Part shown: positions 27,601-36,493 of the stretch, piece after piece | How positions within the stretch are numbered: position 1 is the first letter of the stretch | Layout of the letters: each line of letters opens with the position of its first letter | Assembly (NCBI GenBank): GCA_017635395.1 | Contig: JAGBLN010000033.1 | Span: forward strand, 1 to 62,502 | Length of the DNA: 62,502 nucleotides | Source: Lachnospiraceae bacterium | GTDB lineage: Bacteria > Bacillota > Clostridia > Lachnospirales > Lachnospiraceae | Reading direction: 5' to 3' | The notes under the pieces: model-generated | What the model was told of the DNA's origin: nothing | Databases searched by the model: none | What the model saw: the letters and a program-made list of their open reading frames with translations, nothing else | Position numbers and translations under genes: made by a program

Positions 27601-29549
27601 TGGCCGTCATCAACCGCCAGTACGACCAGATACGGGCCGCTAAGGAAGAGGCCGAATATGCCAACCAGGCTAAGTCAAAATTCCTGGCGCAGATGTCCCA
27701 TGAGATCAGGACTCCCATAAATGCCGTAATGGGAATGGACGAGATGATACTCAGGGAAAGCAGGGATCCGGACATCAGGGCATATGCCCGTGACATATAT
27801 GATGCCGGCAATGTATTGCTTTCGCTAATTAATGATATCCTTGATACCACAAAGATAGAATCAGGCAAGATGGAGATCGTTCCTGTTGAGTACGGAATGA
27901 AAAAGCTGATCCAGGATCTTGTGAACCTGACATCCCAGCGCGCCCAGGCCAAGGACATAAAGCTTGAGCTGGAGATAGATCCCGACCTGCCTAAAGTCCT
28001 GTACGGTGACGATGTGCGCATCAGACAGGTAATAACCAATATCCTTACGAATGCCGTGAAATATACTATGACCGGCACGGTGTGGTTTAGGATAAAGGGT
28101 GCAAGGAGCGGCGAGAAGATACGCCTGCATGTGGAGGTGGAAGACACCGGTATAGGCATAAAGGAAGAAGACCTGCCGAAACTCTTTGAGGAGTACCGCA
28201 GGATAGAAGAGGGCAGGAACCGCAGCATCGAGGGCACTGGCCTTGGAATGACCATAACCGTGAAGCTCCTTAAGCTTATGGGAAGCAGGCTGGAAGTAAG
28301 CAGCATATATGGAAAGGGTTCAAAATTCTATTTTGACCTGGACCAGAAAGTCATAGACAGTACGCCCATAGGCTATATCGGAACCAAGAGCCGGACGGAA
28401 GAAGTATATGCGGCAAGCTACGAGCCCTTTACCGCTGAAGAGGCCAAGGTACTTGTGGTGGATGACAATTCCATGAACCGCAAGGTATTCAGGAACCTGT
28501 TAAAGCCTACAAGAGTAAGGGTTAGCGAGGCAGCCAGCGGTCCGGAATCCTTAGTAATGGTAGAGAACGAACACTACGATGTGATATTTATGGACCACAT
28601 GATGCCGGAGATGGACGGCGTGGAGACCATGCAGCGCATGAGGAAAATGGAATGCTGCAATGGCATACCCATTTATGTTCTCACTGCGAATGTTATGTCC
28701 GGCGCAAAAGAGTCCTATATGTCAATGGGCTTTGACGGCTTTATCTCTAAGCCTATAATTGCAGGCAATCTCGAGGATACGCTCCGGGCGGCCCTTCCTG
28801 CCGAATATGTTCATCCTCTGTCTGATGAGGAAAAGGAAGCGCTTAAGGCTGACAGCCGTACTGCGGGCAATCCCGTGCCGGAAGACCTGCCGGATGTGGA
28901 AGGCCTTGACTGGAATTACGCATGGCTCCATCTCCCTGAAAGGGATATGCTGCGCGGAAGCGTTGAATCCTTCTATGAAGTGATCAATGCCCAGGCTGAC
29001 AGGCTGCAGGAGCTTTATGTGGATCTTGTGACCCATGCAGGAAACATGAATGCCGCGGCATTAAAAGGTGACGGCGAGAACGGCAATGGCAGTGCAGACG
29101 ATCCAGTAGCCGCATATAGGATACAGGTTCACAGCATGAAGAGCTCGGCTGCAACCATAGGCATAGTGCCACTTGCGGGAATGGCAAATGTTCTTGAGTC
29201 AGCGGCTCGTAATAACGATATAGAGATTATCAGAGCCCTCCATGGACCTTTCATAAAGGAATGGAAATCCTATGAAGATAAGATGCGCGGAGCTTTTGGA
29301 CTGGGACTTAAAGCAAAGACAGAAGCCGTAAAGGAAGATGTGGAAGTGCTGAAAGCCATGTTAGACTTGCTGGAGCCCAAGATCAGCGAGCTGGATGTGG
29401 ACGGTGCTGATGAGATAATGGAAAAGATGAAGAAGTGCAGTTTTGCTCCGGAAGTAGACGAACTTATACCGAAGCTTGGAGCGGCGGTTATGGATCTTAA
29501 TGAGGAACTGGCAGTCAGCATCATAAACGAAATGCGCGGGTTGTTATAA
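24612..29549 (+). CDS. Giant hybrid histidine kinase: S-component-like membrane domain, propeller, HK, receiver, HPt
   Basis: About 1645 residues. Order: (1) five or so membrane helices (about 15-190) resembling ECF transporter S-components, with LPLFLDSIGTFLVAIVLGPVGG; (2) a further helix near 206-228; (3) an extracytoplasmic two-component propeller region (about 230-870) with repeats such as GYIWAGAYSGLYRYNG and a Y_Y_Y-type domain; (4) a helix near 976-996; (5) HisKA with H1030 in MSHEIRTP; (6) HATPase with DTGIGI and GTGLGM; (7) a receiver with D1328 in MDHMMPEMDG; (8) HPt with H1507 in VHSMKSSA. All phosphorelay residues are present, so it should be an active multistep phosphorelay sensor. 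I prefer ATG 24612; ATG 24549 has no ribosome-binding site. The next gene encodes receivers, a likely target. The ligand is unknown. Confidence 0.85.
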   Translation: MADILEKFNFQLNKRSVAMIVLGVIINIMGRSIALYYHLPLFLDSIGTFLVAIVLGPVGGAISGTIMNFIVAAWPSWEWSYCLVSIAGAIVVGLILYKRERMDSFTIVGCSVLTGIVMTVASTPLNLLIRDGMTGNDWGNAMVELMEQYISLKSLCCIAGELIVNIPDKIIILIFLSFGIVMFRKAGITMIPEKDGEKKEKSSSNKIPMIIVAIAVPLTALSFSTPVLASVEDFVSDYATTVYGVYEGLSSAEINTVTQTGDGYIWAGAYSGLYRYNGTNFEQMDLDPRISNAIVLRTDKKGRLWIGTNDSGVACYDTYRDTIRFFTSEDGLPSDSIREICEDGQGNIYVATASYICRIDALSGSQTAGDTEVDAEVIESNDDVNITVYDSLTDITSVYSMVCLEDGSICGVTATGTLFLMRDGEIVYTLESKTDGQPYTCVAYRGEGHYLVGTAGDTMEFLHLEDGGFVKTKTIKTDMSGFNRMYYSERYGGYFVTAISGLCFVSASGVVQDLSMEGFNTSVEDLLIDKQGNIWFSSSKQGILKLSKNPFSDLYKRIGQPAQVVNAIIIDGDYAYIGTDNGAVKVDLKNNIRVSDEILEDLGEVRIRDIMQDSKGNLWFCTYGEEGLVRIDPNGNKKSFTEETDSSVLGSRFRLAKELSDGRIFAVSTSGINFIDGDKVVLTIGADDGMAVPKALSVVEAVDGTLWVGTDGDGVYTIVDDKVKGHWGRDEGLLSGVVMKMVACRGGRLYVTSNGLYYHSDKGITKLDNFPYNNVYDAYITEDGTAYITSSAGLYVTREDDLLKNDEDYTYALLNSKRGLTTTFTANSFNCVEGDRMLFCCTDGVQILNTDAYRNFDEHYQIVIKEMSKEGVPISIENGVYNIPAGAGSLMITPGILNYTVSDPLVKVTLVGVDTEGRIMRQSAMESIYYPSLAPGDYKFSVQVMDDAGVKPEKEMDFLIHKDARLYEQPYYKTYIVVVITIMIAFIVWLISKLGNMAVINRQYDQIRAAKEEAEYANQAKSKFLAQMSHEIRTPINAVMGMDEMILRESRDPDIRAYARDIYDAGNVLLSLINDILDTTKIESGKMEIVPVEYGMKKLIQDLVNLTSQRAQAKDIKLELEIDPDLPKVLYGDDVRIRQVITNILTNAVKYTMTGTVWFRIKGARSGEKIRLHVEVEDTGIGIKEEDLPKLFEEYRRIEEGRNRSIEGTGLGMTITVKLLKLMGSRLEVSSIYGKGSKFYFDLDQKVIDSTPIGYIGTKSRTEEVYAASYEPFTAEEAKVLVVDDNSMNRKVFRNLLKPTRVRVSEAASGPESLVMVENEHYDVIFMDHMMPEMDGVETMQRMRKMECCNGIPIYVLTANVMSGAKESYMSMGFDGFISKPIIAGNLEDTLRAALPAEYVHPLSDEEKEALKADSRTAGNPVPEDLPDVEGLDWNYAWLHLPERDMLRGSVESFYEVINAQADRLQELYVDLVTHAGNMNAAALKGDGENGNGSADDPVAAYRIQVHSMKSSAATIGIVPLAGMANVLESAARNNDIEIIRALHGPFIKEWKSYEDKMRGAFGLGLKAKTEAVKEDVEVLKAMLDLLEPKISELDVDGADEIMEKMKKCSFAPEVDELIPKLGAAVMDLNEELAVSIINEMRGLL

Positions 29550-29580
29550 AGTTTGAAAGAAAATCTCAAACGGAGGAAGT

Positions 29581-30345
29581 ATGAAGAAACTTTTGATCAT
29601 CGGAAGAATGAATGATGTCATGAAGAACCTTGCGGAGTATATGCAGAAATACTTCCGGGTCCAGCTGTGCATGGAAAACACCCAGCATGCATCCGCAATA
29701 ATGAAAGTCGTGGAGCCCGACCTGGTGATCATACTTCTTGTGGGCGTTTATGAGATAGACATGAATATCTTTGATGTGCTGGCGAAGGATTTCTCCGGTG
29801 TGCCGGTTATCACCATAGGAACCCAGAGGGAGTATGACAGTTTTTCTGCCCACTTGAAAGGCGTAAACTGTGAAAACATCATAAGGCCTGTTAACAATAC
29901 GGATATACTGCAGGCTGTCTGCAGGAAGCTGGACATGAGCGAAGACGGAATGCTTTCTGATCAGGATAAAGATAAACGCAAGCATATACTCCTCGTGGAT
30001 GATGACCCTGCGTCACTGCGCAGCATCAAGTCCATGCTTGATGACAAATACCGTATAAGTCTTGCCAATTCAGGCACAAAGGCGATGGTATCCATAGGAA
30101 AGGATAGGCCGGATCTGATACTTTTAGACTACGAGATGCCGGTGTGCGACGGCAGGCAGACCCTCATTATGATAAGGGAGGATGATGACCTTAAGGACAT
30201 ACCTGTTATTTTCCTTACAGGCGTCAATGACAGGAAGAATATCGAAGCGGTGCTTATGCTAAAGCCTGCAGGCTATATATTAAAACCGCCGGTACCGGAG
30301 CGGCTTAAGTCTTCTATTGAGAAGGCTCTTTCGGAAAATAATTGA
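29581..30345 (+). CDS. Double-receiver protein: degenerate receiver plus canonical receiver
   Basis: 254 residues with no output domain. The C-terminal half (about 135-254) is a normal receiver, with LLVDDD and phospho-acceptor D183 in LLDYEMPVCDG, and a conserved Lys in LKPP. The N-terminal half has the same alternating pattern but lacks the acceptor Asp (the equivalent segment is IILLVGVYEID), so it is a pseudo-receiver. It may relay phosphate from the hybrid kinase upstream (31 nt away) and act on the HD-GYP protein downstream (36 nt away). GGAGG precedes the ATG. The operon is inferred from the tight spacing. Confidence 0.85.
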   Translation: MKKLLIIGRMNDVMKNLAEYMQKYFRVQLCMENTQHASAIMKVVEPDLVIILLVGVYEIDMNIFDVLAKDFSGVPVITIGTQREYDSFSAHLKGVNCENIIRPVNNTDILQAVCRKLDMSEDGMLSDQDKDKRKHILLVDDDPASLRSIKSMLDDKYRISLANSGTKAMVSIGKDRPDLILLDYEMPVCDGRQTLIMIREDDDLKDIPVIFLTGVNDRKNIEAVLMLKPAGYILKPPVPERLKSSIEKALSENN

Positions 30346-30381
30346 TATCATCCTGCATGATATCAGGAGGCATAAACGGAA

Positions 30382-32562
30382 ATGGATAAAGAAAAAAATA
30401 AATCAGTCAGCATTAAAAAAATAAATTATATGAAGAACATGCACAGATGGCAGCTGGTACTGCCTGCAGTTCTGTGTGTGATCGGAATAATGCTAAACCT
30501 TGGCGGAAAGATGACGGCCACATATATGGGCCTGCCTTTCTATTTAGAGAGTGCGGGAACCATACTGGCATCAGCGCTTGGCGGTTATATTCCCGGCATA
30601 CTGGCAGCGCTTATCACTAACCAGATAATTATTCTTACTAATCCTGATTATATTTATTTTGCTCCCATATCCGTGATCATCGCGATCATAACGGCTCTGG
30701 CATATTCCAAGGGATACCTGTCAAAATACAGACACCTTGTACTTTATACCCTGCTTATAGCCACTGTTTCACTGGGAATCGGTGCAACTACCGAATGGGT
30801 AATGAACGGTGCTGCGGCTGATGTGAGAAGAGCGGGATTTATAGAATTCTTTAACGCAAGAGGTATGGATGAGTTTTTCTCATGGTTTACCGCTGAAGTG
30901 CTGGCAGAATTTGCCGACAAGATAATCTCGGTATGTTTTGTCCGGTTGATACTGTTCCTGATCCCGAAAAAACTCTGGTCTAAGTTTGAGATGACCTTGT
31001 GGATGCAGGATCCTGAGGCAGTCAAAAAAGAAGACAGTGGTGAACAGACAGGCGGAACAAGACACGGTCTGTCTCTTAAGGTTAAGCTGGTTACCTGCCT
31101 GATACTCATATCCGTTACGATAGCTACATGTGGTATCAGCATATGTCTGATGCTCTTTAGGGACTATTCGGTGCAGCAGCATACATACCTTGCTGAAGGT
31201 GTTGCGGCTCTGGCAGCGTCTGTGGTAGATGGCGACCGGGTAGATGATTATCTGAACAATGGAGAAGATACAGAGGGATACAAGGAGACGGAAAAACTTC
31301 TTGAGGATATCCAGAAGAATACTGCGGATGTTGAATATGTATATGTATATAAGATAAAGACTGACGGCTGTCATGTGGTATTCGATACGGATCCTAACTA
31401 TGCGACAAGAGGCAAGGTAGGCACAGTCATTCCTTTTGATGAATCCTTTATGACAGTGGTTCCGGATCTTTTAAGCGGCAAGCGTATTGAACCGCGGATA
31501 TCTAATGATACATACGGATGGCTGCTTAGCGCCTATGAGCCTATATATGATTCAAGCGGAGAGTGTGTGTGCTATGCGGCTGCGGACATTACTATGAAAG
31601 GGCTGTTAGGTTATGAGAAGGATTTCCTTCACAAGCAGATATGTCTTTTCACAGGATTCTTTGCGCTGATAGTTGCTGTTACACTATGGATAGCACAGTA
31701 CTTCCTGTTGCTTCCTCTTAATACAATGGCCCGTGTGGCATCGGGATTCGGTTACGATGACGAATACGCAAGACGTGAAAACATACAGAAGATCACCCAG
31801 CTTGATATAGGTACCGGTGATGAGGTGGAAAACCTGTACCGTGCCCTTATTAAGACCACCGAAGAAAGTACCAGGTTCTTTGAAGAGAACAAGCAGAACA
31901 ATGAAAAGATTTCCGCACTGCAGAGCGGACTGGTGCTTGTGCTTGCGGACATGGTGGAAAACAGGGACGGATCTACCGGTGACCATGTAAGAAAGACTGC
32001 AGCCTATGTGGGAGTAACTGCAAGGAAGATGAAGGAGCTTGGCTATTACAAGGACCAGCTTAGCGAACAGTTTATAGATGATATCGTCCGTTCGGCGCCG
32101 CTCCACGATATAGGAAAGATTGCCATACCTGATGCAGTGTTAAATAAGCCGGGCAAGCTTACGGATGAAGAGTTTGAGATAATGAAGACCCACGCTGCGA
32201 AGGGGCGACTGGTAATAGAACAGGTTATAGCTTCTATGCCGGATGCGGACTATCTGGAAGAGGCTAAGAATGTAGCCGGTTACCACCACGAGAAGTGGAA
32301 TGGAAAAGGATATCCGGAAGGGCTGGCCGGTGAGGACATACCCCTTGCAGCCAGGATAATGGCTGTTGCGGATGTTTTCGATGCACTGGTATCAAAGAGG
32401 TGCTACAAGGATGCTTTCGCATACGATACGGCACTGGACATCTTGAAGAAGGATGCCGGCAGCCACTTTGATCCGCTGGTTGTGGATGCCTTCATCAAAT
32501 CAAAGGAAGAGGTGTTAGCAATAGCGGAGATGTTCAAGGAGAATGACGGGAAGGCAGTGTAG
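30382..32562 (+). CDS. HD-GYP phosphodiesterase with S-component-like membrane domain
   Basis: 726 residues. The N-terminus has about five membrane helices with LPFYLESAGTILASALGG, closely resembling the membrane domain of the kinase two genes upstream. Next come a helix near 235-255, an extracytoplasmic Cache-like sensor (about 256-410, with TADVEYVYVYKI and WLLSAYEPIYD), a helix near 415-440, a HAMP-like segment, and an HD-GYP domain with HDIGK (H575, D576), HHEKW (635-639) and GYP (643-645). HD-GYP enzymes hydrolyse cyclic di-GMP, and the full metal-binding set is visible. It probably forms a signalling module with the kinase and the double receiver, and could lower c-di-GMP to favour motility. 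That output is inference. Confidence 0.85.
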   Translation: MDKEKNKSVSIKKINYMKNMHRWQLVLPAVLCVIGIMLNLGGKMTATYMGLPFYLESAGTILASALGGYIPGILAALITNQIIILTNPDYIYFAPISVIIAIITALAYSKGYLSKYRHLVLYTLLIATVSLGIGATTEWVMNGAAADVRRAGFIEFFNARGMDEFFSWFTAEVLAEFADKIISVCFVRLILFLIPKKLWSKFEMTLWMQDPEAVKKEDSGEQTGGTRHGLSLKVKLVTCLILISVTIATCGISICLMLFRDYSVQQHTYLAEGVAALAASVVDGDRVDDYLNNGEDTEGYKETEKLLEDIQKNTADVEYVYVYKIKTDGCHVVFDTDPNYATRGKVGTVIPFDESFMTVVPDLLSGKRIEPRISNDTYGWLLSAYEPIYDSSGECVCYAAADITMKGLLGYEKDFLHKQICLFTGFFALIVAVTLWIAQYFLLLPLNTMARVASGFGYDDEYARRENIQKITQLDIGTGDEVENLYRALIKTTEESTRFFEENKQNNEKISALQSGLVLVLADMVENRDGSTGDHVRKTAAYVGVTARKMKELGYYKDQLSEQFIDDIVRSAPLHDIGKIAIPDAVLNKPGKLTDEEFEIMKTHAAKGRLVIEQVIASMPDADYLEEAKNVAGYHHEKWNGKGYPEGLAGEDIPLAARIMAVADVFDALVSKRCYKDAFAYDTALDILKKDAGSHFDPLVVDAFIKSKEEVLAIAEMFKENDGKAV

Positions 32563-32571
32563 ACACTATAG

Positions 32572-32606
32572 ACGGCTTATCAGATTTATCTGGTAGGCCG
32601 TTTTTT
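32572..32606 (+). terminator. Terminator after the signalling locus
   Basis: ACGGCTTATCAGAT (from 32572) pairs with ATCTGGTAGGCCGT (to 32601) with minor mismatches, followed by T6. Confidence 0.8.
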
Positions 32607-32678
32607 ATTTGTATGCCGCACCGATAGCTAAGCAAAAACTGTAATTATGAACAATGTGTGTTTTTTATGTAAATCGTA

Positions 32679-32706
32679 TTGAAAACAGAATTCAAGTGCT
32701 TATAAT
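32679..32706 (+). promoter_or_regulatory. Promoter of the efflux operon
   Basis: TTGAAA (32679-32684), 16 nt, TATAAT (32701-32706), about 67 nt before the next start codon. Confidence 0.6.
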
Positions 32707-32772
32707 AGGAAAATGTATTCAATTGCCATAAATTAAAGAATAAAAATATTTTTGAAGTATGAGAGGGAGAGT

Positions 32773-34281
32773 ATGAAAAAGAAAAAGAAATTTAAGATCA
32801 GATGGATTGTGATCCCGGTAGTTATCATAGTGATTATTATTCTTATTGTGGCCGCTATGGCTGGTGCATCTAAGAAAATGATGGCTACTGAGGTGGTTAC
32901 CAATAGGGATATTATGACATATCACAGCTTTACGGGTGTGGTTAAGCCTGTTGATGAAGAGGAGCTGATGCCTGCTGATAAGGATATGAAGATCCTCAGC
33001 ATAGAGGTTGAAGAAGGCGACATGGTAAAACCCGGCGATGTCATCATGTATCTGGACCGCAAGTCCATAGAGGACCAGATAGCTGAGCTTGAGACTTCCA
33101 TGTCAGTGAATGCGGCAGGTTCTGCACTTAAAATACAGCAGGCAAGGACCGATTATACAAATTACAAAAAGGATCTTGAAGAAGGACTCAACCCAGAGAT
33201 AATCAATGCAGAGCAGTCAATGGAAAAAGCAGAGCTAGCCATGAACAGTGCCGTAAGAAAATATGAGGACACGGTCAGCATGAATTCTGCCGGCATAAAC
33301 CAGACTCTTTTAAAGGCAAAGACCAGCGTGGACAGTGCATATCTCAGCGTGCGCAATGCACAGGAAAACCTTAATCTGGCAGATTACAATAAGCGTCACA
33401 ACAATAATACGGCTACACAGACAGAATACGAGAAAGCTGAGCATAACCTGGAGGATGCATGGATAAACTATAATAATGCAGTGGCAGCTTCGAAAGCAAC
33501 GGCTATCACAGAGGAAACAAATCTGGCTAATCTTTACGACGATATGGTATCAGCTCAGAGCGCATACCTTGCATCTGTTGATTCTTATAATGCAACGGTA
33601 AGGGCTACGGAAGAGAAGCTTGAAAACTACAGGCTTCAGTATCAGGTAGCTCTTCAGGGAGCTGACACTTCAGTTGATGACCTTAAGCTTGCAAGGCTTT
33701 ATGAAAAGCTTGATGACTGCACCATAAGGGCTTCCATAAGCGGTGAGGTTACAAGCATTCCTGTTGAAGAAGGTTCTATGACAGAAGCAAGCAAGTCAGT
33801 CGCTACCATTACCAATTTTTCCAAATTAAAGATAGACATCAAGATCAACGAGTATGACATAAAGGGCGCATCCGTAGGTGAAGATGTTACCGTTATACTG
33901 AATGCAGTAGGAACAGAGTATGACGGAAAGATCACAAAGATCAGCCGTAATGCAAAATCGGAGAACGGTGTTTCATACTTTGAATCCGAAGTTGAGTTTG
34001 AAGGAGATGCGGATGTGCGAAGCGGCATGAGCGTGGAAGTACATCTGGTCACCAATGACCTTCATGATGTTCCCACACTTCCCAATGATGTGATACAGCT
34101 CCGTGATGACGGAACAGCATATGTACTTGTATGCACCGCGGATCACAAGACCACAGAAGAGCGTGACATTGAATGTGGCGTAACAGACGGTATGTATACG
34201 GAAATCACATCTGGACTTAAGACAGGGGATGAGATTGTGTATATCCCCCTGATGACAGGTGATGTGGAAGTGATGATGTAA
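32773..34281 (+). CDS. Efflux transporter adaptor subunit (MacA/HlyD-type)
   Basis: A 502-residue membrane-fusion-type adaptor. It has a Lys-rich N-terminus and one membrane helix (about 10-32), a lipoyl/barrel half-motif (VEEGDMVKPGDVIMYLDRK), a long coiled-coil hairpin (about 95-310, rich in Ala, Asn and Glu), the second lipoyl half (CTIRASISGEVTSIPVEEGSM) and beta-barrel domains. In Gram-positives such proteins couple to MacB-type permeases to export peptides, antibiotics or lipids. The permease and ATPase genes follow in order. I chose ATG 32773 with GGGAG nearby; the TTG at 32752 lacks a ribosome-binding site. Confidence 0.85.
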   Translation: MKKKKKFKIRWIVIPVVIIVIIILIVAAMAGASKKMMATEVVTNRDIMTYHSFTGVVKPVDEEELMPADKDMKILSIEVEEGDMVKPGDVIMYLDRKSIEDQIAELETSMSVNAAGSALKIQQARTDYTNYKKDLEEGLNPEIINAEQSMEKAELAMNSAVRKYEDTVSMNSAGINQTLLKAKTSVDSAYLSVRNAQENLNLADYNKRHNNNTATQTEYEKAEHNLEDAWINYNNAVAASKATAITEETNLANLYDDMVSAQSAYLASVDSYNATVRATEEKLENYRLQYQVALQGADTSVDDLKLARLYEKLDDCTIRASISGEVTSIPVEEGSMTEASKSVATITNFSKLKIDIKINEYDIKGASVGEDVTVILNAVGTEYDGKITKISRNAKSENGVSYFESEVEFEGDADVRSGMSVEVHLVTNDLHDVPTLPNDVIQLRDDGTAYVLVCTADHKTTEERDIECGVTDGMYTEITSGLKTGDEIVYIPLMTGDVEVMM

Positions 34282-34331
34282 TACGAAGCGGCGGGGGAAT
34301 CCTGCTGTAAGCGTGAAGGTGTAGGATAGAT

Positions 34332-35534
34332 ATGATTGGAATTTCAGTAATACGGCAGAGCATAAAGATGGCCCTGCAGAATATAAAAGCGAATAAGATG
34401 AGATCCTTTCTGACCATGCTGGGTATTGTCATCGGTGTTGCGGCAGTTATTGCCCTGATGACAATAGTGCAGATGGTATCGGAAAGCGTAATGGGACAGA
34501 TGTCTGGCCTTGGTGCAGGTACGCTTACCATTGCTACTATGCAGTCCCCCATGAAGGAGGGATTGTCGGAAAAGGATATAAAGACCCTTGATGAAATTGA
34601 AGGAGTAGATGGCGTGTCGCCTACTCTTTCATTTACATCCACTTCAGTTTACAATGGCGAGGTTTATGACAAGACGGATGTCCAGGGAAAAACGGATCTT
34701 TATTTTAAGCATAATGAGGATATCATGGGCGGCGGCAGAGGTCTCAATGAAATGGATATGTCCGGAGATGTCTATGTATGCGTAGTGGATCCTCAGTATG
34801 TAAAAACAGTCCTGTTAGGCAAACAGGTAATAGGCAACAAGATTCTTATAGGCGGATATGAATATACCATAGTGGGCGTGAGGAAAACGGATGAGAGTAT
34901 TTCCAGCTACATGTCCGATAACAGTACCCATCACGGTACTGTTATCATTCCTTACAAGAATGCGCTCTCCATGTCCGGCAAGGGTTTTGTGGATAATGCG
35001 GAAGTGTATATTGAGGAAGGTCACAGTGTAAATGATGTGGAAAAAGCCTTAAGGCAGGGCCTGAGAAACATATACAACGGAAGCGAGGATTTCTTCTATA
35101 TCATAAATATGGAATCCCTTATGACCATGATGGCATCTGTTCAGGGAATGATGGGAACGCTGCTCGGCGGTATCGCTTCCATCTCGCTGGTGGTTGGTGG
35201 TATAGGCATAATGAACATGATGCTTACTACAGTGACGGAGAGAACCAAAGAGATCGGTCTTCGTAAAGCTTTGGGTGCGGAGCCCTTCAGGATACAGGCT
35301 CAGTTCCTTATCGAGTCTGTAGTGCTTTCCGTGTGCGGCGGAATAATAGGTATCATTCTTGGACTGCTTATAGCTTTAATAGCGGCAAAGCTTCTGCAGA
35401 CTGATTTTTCGCTTTCAATGACCGCCATACTTTTGGGATTCGGATTTTCCGGAGGCGTTGGCGTGATATTTGGATGGATGCCGGCAAAGCGCGCCAGTGA
35501 GCTGAATCCTATTGATGCTCTGAGGGCAGACTGA
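34332..35534 (+). CDS. ABC transporter permease (MacB/FtsX-type)
   Basis: 400 residues with the MacB layout: an N-terminal helix (KANKMRSFLTMLGIVIGVAAVIALM), a large extracytoplasmic domain (about 50-270), and three C-terminal helices including GGIASISLVVGGIGIMNMMLTTVTERTKEIGLRKALGA, the FtsX signature. The end 'MPAKRASELNPIDALRAD' is typical. It is the mechanotransmitting permease partner of the ATPase downstream and the adaptor upstream. The exported substrate is unknown. Confidence 0.88.
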   Translation: MIGISVIRQSIKMALQNIKANKMRSFLTMLGIVIGVAAVIALMTIVQMVSESVMGQMSGLGAGTLTIATMQSPMKEGLSEKDIKTLDEIEGVDGVSPTLSFTSTSVYNGEVYDKTDVQGKTDLYFKHNEDIMGGGRGLNEMDMSGDVYVCVVDPQYVKTVLLGKQVIGNKILIGGYEYTIVGVRKTDESISSYMSDNSTHHGTVIIPYKNALSMSGKGFVDNAEVYIEEGHSVNDVEKALRQGLRNIYNGSEDFFYIINMESLMTMMASVQGMMGTLLGGIASISLVVGGIGIMNMMLTTVTERTKEIGLRKALGAEPFRIQAQFLIESVVLSVCGGIIGIILGLLIALIAAKLLQTDFSLSMTAILLGFGFSGGVGVIFGWMPAKRASELNPIDALRAD

Positions 35535-35579
35535 TTTTGCAGGAGTTACATCCGTGGTTCCTGTTCGTGGAGATAAAAT

Positions 35580-36278
35580 ATGGAAAACTCAGAAATAATT
35601 TTAAGCATGAAGAATATAGTCAAGGAATACGAGATGGGCGAGGAAGTCTTCCGCGCACTGGATGATGTATCCCTTGAAGTAAGGAGGGGCGAGTTTTTAG
35701 CGGTTCTCGGTCCTTCCGGTTCCGGAAAGTCAACACTTATGAATATCATAGGCTGTCTGGATACGCCTACATCAGGTGAATATATCCTGAACGGCGAGCT
35801 TGTGGCAGATCTGGATGAAAGGCAGCTTGCCCACATCAGGAATAAGGAGATAGGCTTTATCTTCCAGTCCTTCCATCTGCTGCAGAGGCAGACTGCCCAG
35901 GAGAATGTGGAGCTTGCGCTTATATACGCCAACCAGGACGGCAGGAAAATGCACCAGAGGTCAGCGGAGCTGCTTACCAAGGTAGGTCTTGAGGATAAGA
36001 TAAAGAGCCTTCCGAACCAGCTGTCCGGCGGCCAGCAGCAGAGAGTGGCCATAGCCCGTGCCATTGCCAATAACCCTACCATACTCCTGGCGGACGAGCC
36101 TACCGGTGCCCTGGACCAGAAGACCGGCGCCCAGGTTATGCAGCTTTTCCATGAGCTGAATGAAGAGGGCCGTACCATAATAATGATCACCCATGATTCA
36201 AAGATAGCTTCCCATGCGGGCCGTATAGTTAAGATCCTTGACGGACGCATAAGTGAAGGCGAGATAGGGGATGCATGA
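35580..36278 (+). CDS. ABC transporter ATP-binding protein (MacB/LolD-type)
   Basis: 232 residues. Walker A is GPSGSGKST, the signature is LSGGQQQRVAIARA, Walker B is ILLADEPTGALD and the H-loop is MITHD. The closest relatives are LolD/MacB/FtsE ATPases that drive FtsX-type permeases. It completes the three-gene adaptor-permease-ATPase operon; a terminator follows closely. Confidence 0.92.
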   Translation: MENSEIILSMKNIVKEYEMGEEVFRALDDVSLEVRRGEFLAVLGPSGSGKSTLMNIIGCLDTPTSGEYILNGELVADLDERQLAHIRNKEIGFIFQSFHLLQRQTAQENVELALIYANQDGRKMHQRSAELLTKVGLEDKIKSLPNQLSGGQQQRVAIARAIANNPTILLADEPTGALDQKTGAQVMQLFHELNEEGRTIIMITHDSKIASHAGRIVKILDGRISEGEIGDA

Positions 36279-36305
36279 TGGCACAATCTCTTCTTGACAG
36301 GAATT

Positions 36306-36340
36306 AGACTCGTTAGGAATATGGTAACGGGTCTTTTTTT
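36306..36340 (+). terminator. Terminator of the efflux operon
   Basis: AGACTCGTTA (36306-36315) pairs with TAACGGGTCT (36325-36334) with one G-U, followed by a T run to 36340. Confidence 0.8.
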
Positions 36341-36432
36341 ATCTCTTTTTTTACAGGTCTGCCGGGCAGACTGTCTCTGTGGAACCGGAACAAATGAATA
36401 TTGATGCGATGAAAAATAGTTCACAAAAACGC

Positions 36433-36461
36433 TTGACATAGTAATGAAAACTACTTATGAT
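36433..36461 (+). promoter_or_regulatory. Promoter of the degV gene
   Basis: TTGACA (36433-36438), 17 nt, TATGAT (36456-36461). A near-consensus sigma-A promoter. Confidence 0.65.
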
Positions 36462-36493
36462 TTAGTCGGAAATCATTTATGAGGTGTCAAACT

